A stretch of 32,318 bases of DNA. It comes from an uncultured Treponema sp. GTDB lineage: Bacteria > Spirochaetota > Spirochaetia > Treponematales > Treponemataceae. The first letter of the stretch is position 1, and the number at the start of each line of letters is the position of its first letter. The translations under genes were made by a program, and so were the position numbers. Location: assembly GCA_937892225.1 (NCBI GenBank), contig CALAUH010000048.1:1-32318 (forward strand). The letters are read 5' to 3'. This document shows, one piece after another, positions 30,565 to 32,318 of the stretch. The notes under the pieces are model-generated. The model was not told where the DNA came from. It worked only from the letters and a program-made list of their open reading frames with translations, and did no database searches.

Positions 30565-32318
30565 TTAGTTGGCGTTGCGAGCAACACGGAAGCCCAAGTC
30601 ATACGCATGACCATAAGGCATATGGGAGGAATAATAATCTACTTTACAATGATCTGCATCTACAGCCCAAGAACCACCGTAAAAAAATCGTAACGATGCA
30701 TTCGAATGATAAGTGTCACAATACCATTCACAAACGTTACCACTCATATCTCTTAAGCCGTAAGTATTTGCTTTCTTAGTTCCAACATCATGTGTTTTAT
30801 CATCACTATTATCAATATACCATGCAATTTCATCAATAGCATTACTTCCGCTATATGTGTAGTTTTTTCCACCTTTTGAAGCATATATCCATTCATCTTG
30901 TGTTGGTAAACGATAACCATTTGCACCAGTGTTTAATACACACTTATCTGCACATCCTTCTCCATAATTTGCTTCATATGTGTTATCTTCATTTGTTCCC
31001 CAGTCACCATAACCTTCTGCTATGCGGACTACTTTTGTTTTATCTATAAAATCTGTTGTTCCTTCTACATAGTAATATGGAGTAAGATTTTCCATTTCGC
31101 TTGCGGCATTACACCAGATTATTGCATCTCGCCAGCTTACAGATGTTACAGGCTGTTTGCTGTTTGCAGTAGGTTCTGCTCCGTCTGTTCCTGATTTTCC
31201 TTCGCGACCAAGGTCCTGGAATGTGTACTTGTTTTCTCCACGTTCATCACTTGTTGCCCACTGGTATACTTCGTACCATCTTACGTAGGTAAGTTCTGTT
31301 TTTGCCATGTAGAAAGAACCTACTTCTGGGCCTGTTACCTTTACAAATCCTGCAGGAATTGGTTCTTCACCTGCAGTTGCTTCAATATTTACTCCAGTAC
31401 TTTTGTTTCCTATAAGGTCAACTGCCTGTACTGTAAAACTGTATCTTGTTCCTCCTGTAAGGTCTGAAACTGTTACACCGTTTGAATTGTCAGTATTTAA
31501 AGATTTTGCTACAAACATTGTGTCTTTTTCAATTGCAGTTATTGAGCGTGATGATGTAACTGCTTCCCAGCTTACAAGGTAACCAAAAAGGTCATTGTCT
31601 GTGTCTGTTCCGTCTGTCCAGTTAAGTCTTACTGAATTTACTCCTGGAATTGCAGTTAGGTTTGTTACATCTCCTGGAGCTGTTTTGTCTGTTGCATCAA
31701 GAAGGGCTGTAAGTTCTGCCTGTGTAAGATTATCTGTAATGTATTTTTTTACACCTTCGTAAACAGTTTCGTTACCCTGTTTTGTAATTTCTTCTACAAT
31801 AAAGTCTGTACTTGTTTTTGCTTTAAGAAGGGCGTCAAATACGGCAGCTTTTTCTGCGTCGTTCAAAAGTTCTACAACTTTGCCGTTTGTCCGTTTGTCT
31901 GCAAATATTTCATTGAATATTTTTGCTTTTTCTTCAATAGTTAGTTTTTCGTTGTAAACTGCCTGTTTTTCGGCATCTGTCAAAAGTGAAAGGAAAGTGC
32001 CGGCTTTTCTTTTGTCTGCAAGTATTTCGTCAAAAATTTTTGCTTTTTCACTTGCTGTCAACTTCTCGGTGTAGATTTTATTTTTTTCCTCATCTGTGAG
32101 AAGCTCATTAAATATTTTGTTTTTCTTTTCATCTGTAAGCATTTCATCAAAAATTTTTGCTTTTTCACTTGCTGTCAACTTCTCGGTGTAGATTTTATTT
32201 TTTTCCTCATCTGTGAGAAGCTCATTAAATATTTTGTTTTTCTTTTCATCTGTAAGCATTTCATCAAAAATTTTTGCTTTTTCACTTGCTGTCAACTTCT
32301 CGGTGTAGATTTTATTTT
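30565..32318 (-). CDS. Repeat/FN3/FGE-sulfatase-fold protein, 5' end outside the window (TvpA-like)
   Basis: The frame is open to the right edge, so the gene begins outside; I number from the TTG at 32295 (576 residues). About 1-160: tandem 13-residue units of the pattern LTxxEKxKIFxEx, degenerating towards the C-terminus. 206-309: a fibronectin type III domain (TAPGDVTNLTAIPGVNSVRL; TRYSFTVQAVDLIGN). 314-574: an FGE-sulfatase (SUMF1) C-type-lectin-like domain with PVTSVSWRDAIIWCN, GYRLPTQDEWIYA, MSGNVCEWYCD, GGSWAVDADHC and LGFRVARN. The catalytic cysteine pair of true formylglycine-generating enzymes is not present (one Cys only, C550), so a binding role is likelier than catalysis. The same fold carries the variable region of Treponema TvpA. 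No signal sequence is visible because the start is missing. Confidence 0.85.
   Translation of the reverse strand, partial: NKIYTEKLTASEKAKIFDEMLTDEKKNKIFNELLTDEEKNKIYTEKLTASEKAKIFDEMLTDEKKNKIFNELLTDEEKNKIYTEKLTASEKAKIFDEILADKRKAGTFLSLLTDAEKQAVYNEKLTIEEKAKIFNEIFADKRTNGKVVELLNDAEKAAVFDALLKAKTSTDFIVEEITKQGNETVYEGVKKYITDNLTQAELTALLDATDKTAPGDVTNLTAIPGVNSVRLNWTDGTDTDNDLFGYLVSWEAVTSSRSITAIEKDTMFVAKSLNTDNSNGVTVSDLTGGTRYSFTVQAVDLIGNKSTGVNIEATAGEEPIPAGFVKVTGPEVGSFYMAKTELTYVRWYEVYQWATSDERGENKYTFQDLGREGKSGTDGAEPTANSKQPVTSVSWRDAIIWCNAASEMENLTPYYYVEGTTDFIDKTKVVRIAEGYGDWGTNEDNTYEANYGEGCADKCVLNTGANGYRLPTQDEWIYASKGGKNYTYSGSNAIDEIAWYIDNSDDKTHDVGTKKANTYGLRDMSGNVCEWYCDTYHSNASLRFFYGGSWAVDADHCKVDYYSSHMPYGHAYDLGFRVARNAN
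30568..30693 (-). other. Candidate variable region and IMH-like end of a diversity-generating retroelement target
   Basis: Residues 535-566 hold the positions that vary in FGE-fold DGR targets, and here they are mostly Tyr, Ser, His, Asp, Gly and Ala, residues reachable from AAY codons by changing adenines. They end in GGCTTCCGTGTTGCTCGC and AAC codons (30568-30597), about 63% G+C in a gene that otherwise prefers A/T-ending codons. A G+C-rich patch right behind a variable segment is what an initiation-of-mutagenic-homing site looks like. No template repeat or reverse transcriptase is in the window. Confidence 0.35.
32041..32318 (-). repeat. Exact 117-bp tandem repeat, 2.4 copies, running off the edge
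   Basis: Copies at 32041-32157 and 32158-32274 are identical, and the 44 bases from 32275 to the edge repeat the same start. Each encodes 39 residues, that is three 13-residue subunits (LTASEKAKIFDEM, LTDEKKNKIFNEL, LTDEEKNKIYTEK). The units further left (31900-32040) are diverged. Confidence 0.95.

Noticed and set aside
30565..32295. TTG at 32295 as the true start of the FN3/FGE protein
   Set aside because: The same frame and the same 13-residue repeat continue without a stop to the window edge, so the gene begins outside.
32041..32318. Regular repeats considered as a CRISPR array
   Set aside because: The repeats are contiguous, lack spacers and keep an open reading frame of 39 residues per unit.

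Overview
The window looks like a chromosomal segment of a host-associated treponeme (Spirochaetota). The evidence is low G+C with A/T-rich third codon positions, a C-terminally truncated alanyl-tRNA synthetase of 607 residues (the short spirochaetal form), a groES gene without groEL beside it, several lipoproteins with relaxed spirochaete-type lipoboxes, and a repeat-bearing FN3/FGE-sulfatase protein resembling the Treponema TvpA class. A secreted pectate-lyase-like beta-helix lipoprotein suggests a gut, rumen or oral species that meets plant polysaccharide. The genus is my inference. No tRNA, rRNA, CRISPR array, transposase or reverse transcriptase is visible.

Layout. 1-93: the first codons of a ParA-type ATPase on the minus strand, running into G+C-rich unrelated sequence just before the Walker A lysine. 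153-1307: a plus-strand methyltransferase. 9534 down to 1311: a tightly packed minus-strand run of nine genes (Lrp-type regulator, aminotransferase, membrane-anchored TPR protein with an Mrr-like tail, rsmE, zincin-like peptidase, secreted protein of unknown function, rsmG, M29 aminopeptidase, VanY-type carboxypeptidase). 11883-9613: phosphofructokinase and an EamA exporter. 12010-14866 (plus): LemA, two TPM-domain proteins and a Bax-inhibitor-1 protein. 19215-14867 (minus): a TolC/MacA/MacB-type tripartite exporter with ATPase and permease as separate genes. 19368-19640: groES with its own terminator. 23084-19701: a SurA/parvulin-like protein, nusB and a TPR lipoprotein, coupled by overlaps. 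Then alaS and an FG-GAP-like anchored protein (minus), the beta-helix lipoprotein and ilvC (plus), and finally a minus-strand FN3/FGE repeat protein that runs off the right edge.

Most genes are ordinary housekeeping or envelope genes. The unusual part is the right end. A second, diverged copy of the last 20 codons of ilvC lies 124 bp behind the intact gene, and between them are a long imperfect palindrome and a G+C-rich direct repeat. This looks like the scar of an insertion or of allele replacement. Next to it, the FGE-fold protein has exact 117-bp tandem repeats at the window edge. Its C-terminal ligand-binding segment ends in a sharply G+C-rich patch, as expected of a target of a diversity-generating retroelement whose reverse transcriptase and template would lie elsewhere. 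Two genes (alaS and the FG-GAP-like gene) have good promoters placed so close to the ATG that their mRNAs should be nearly leaderless.
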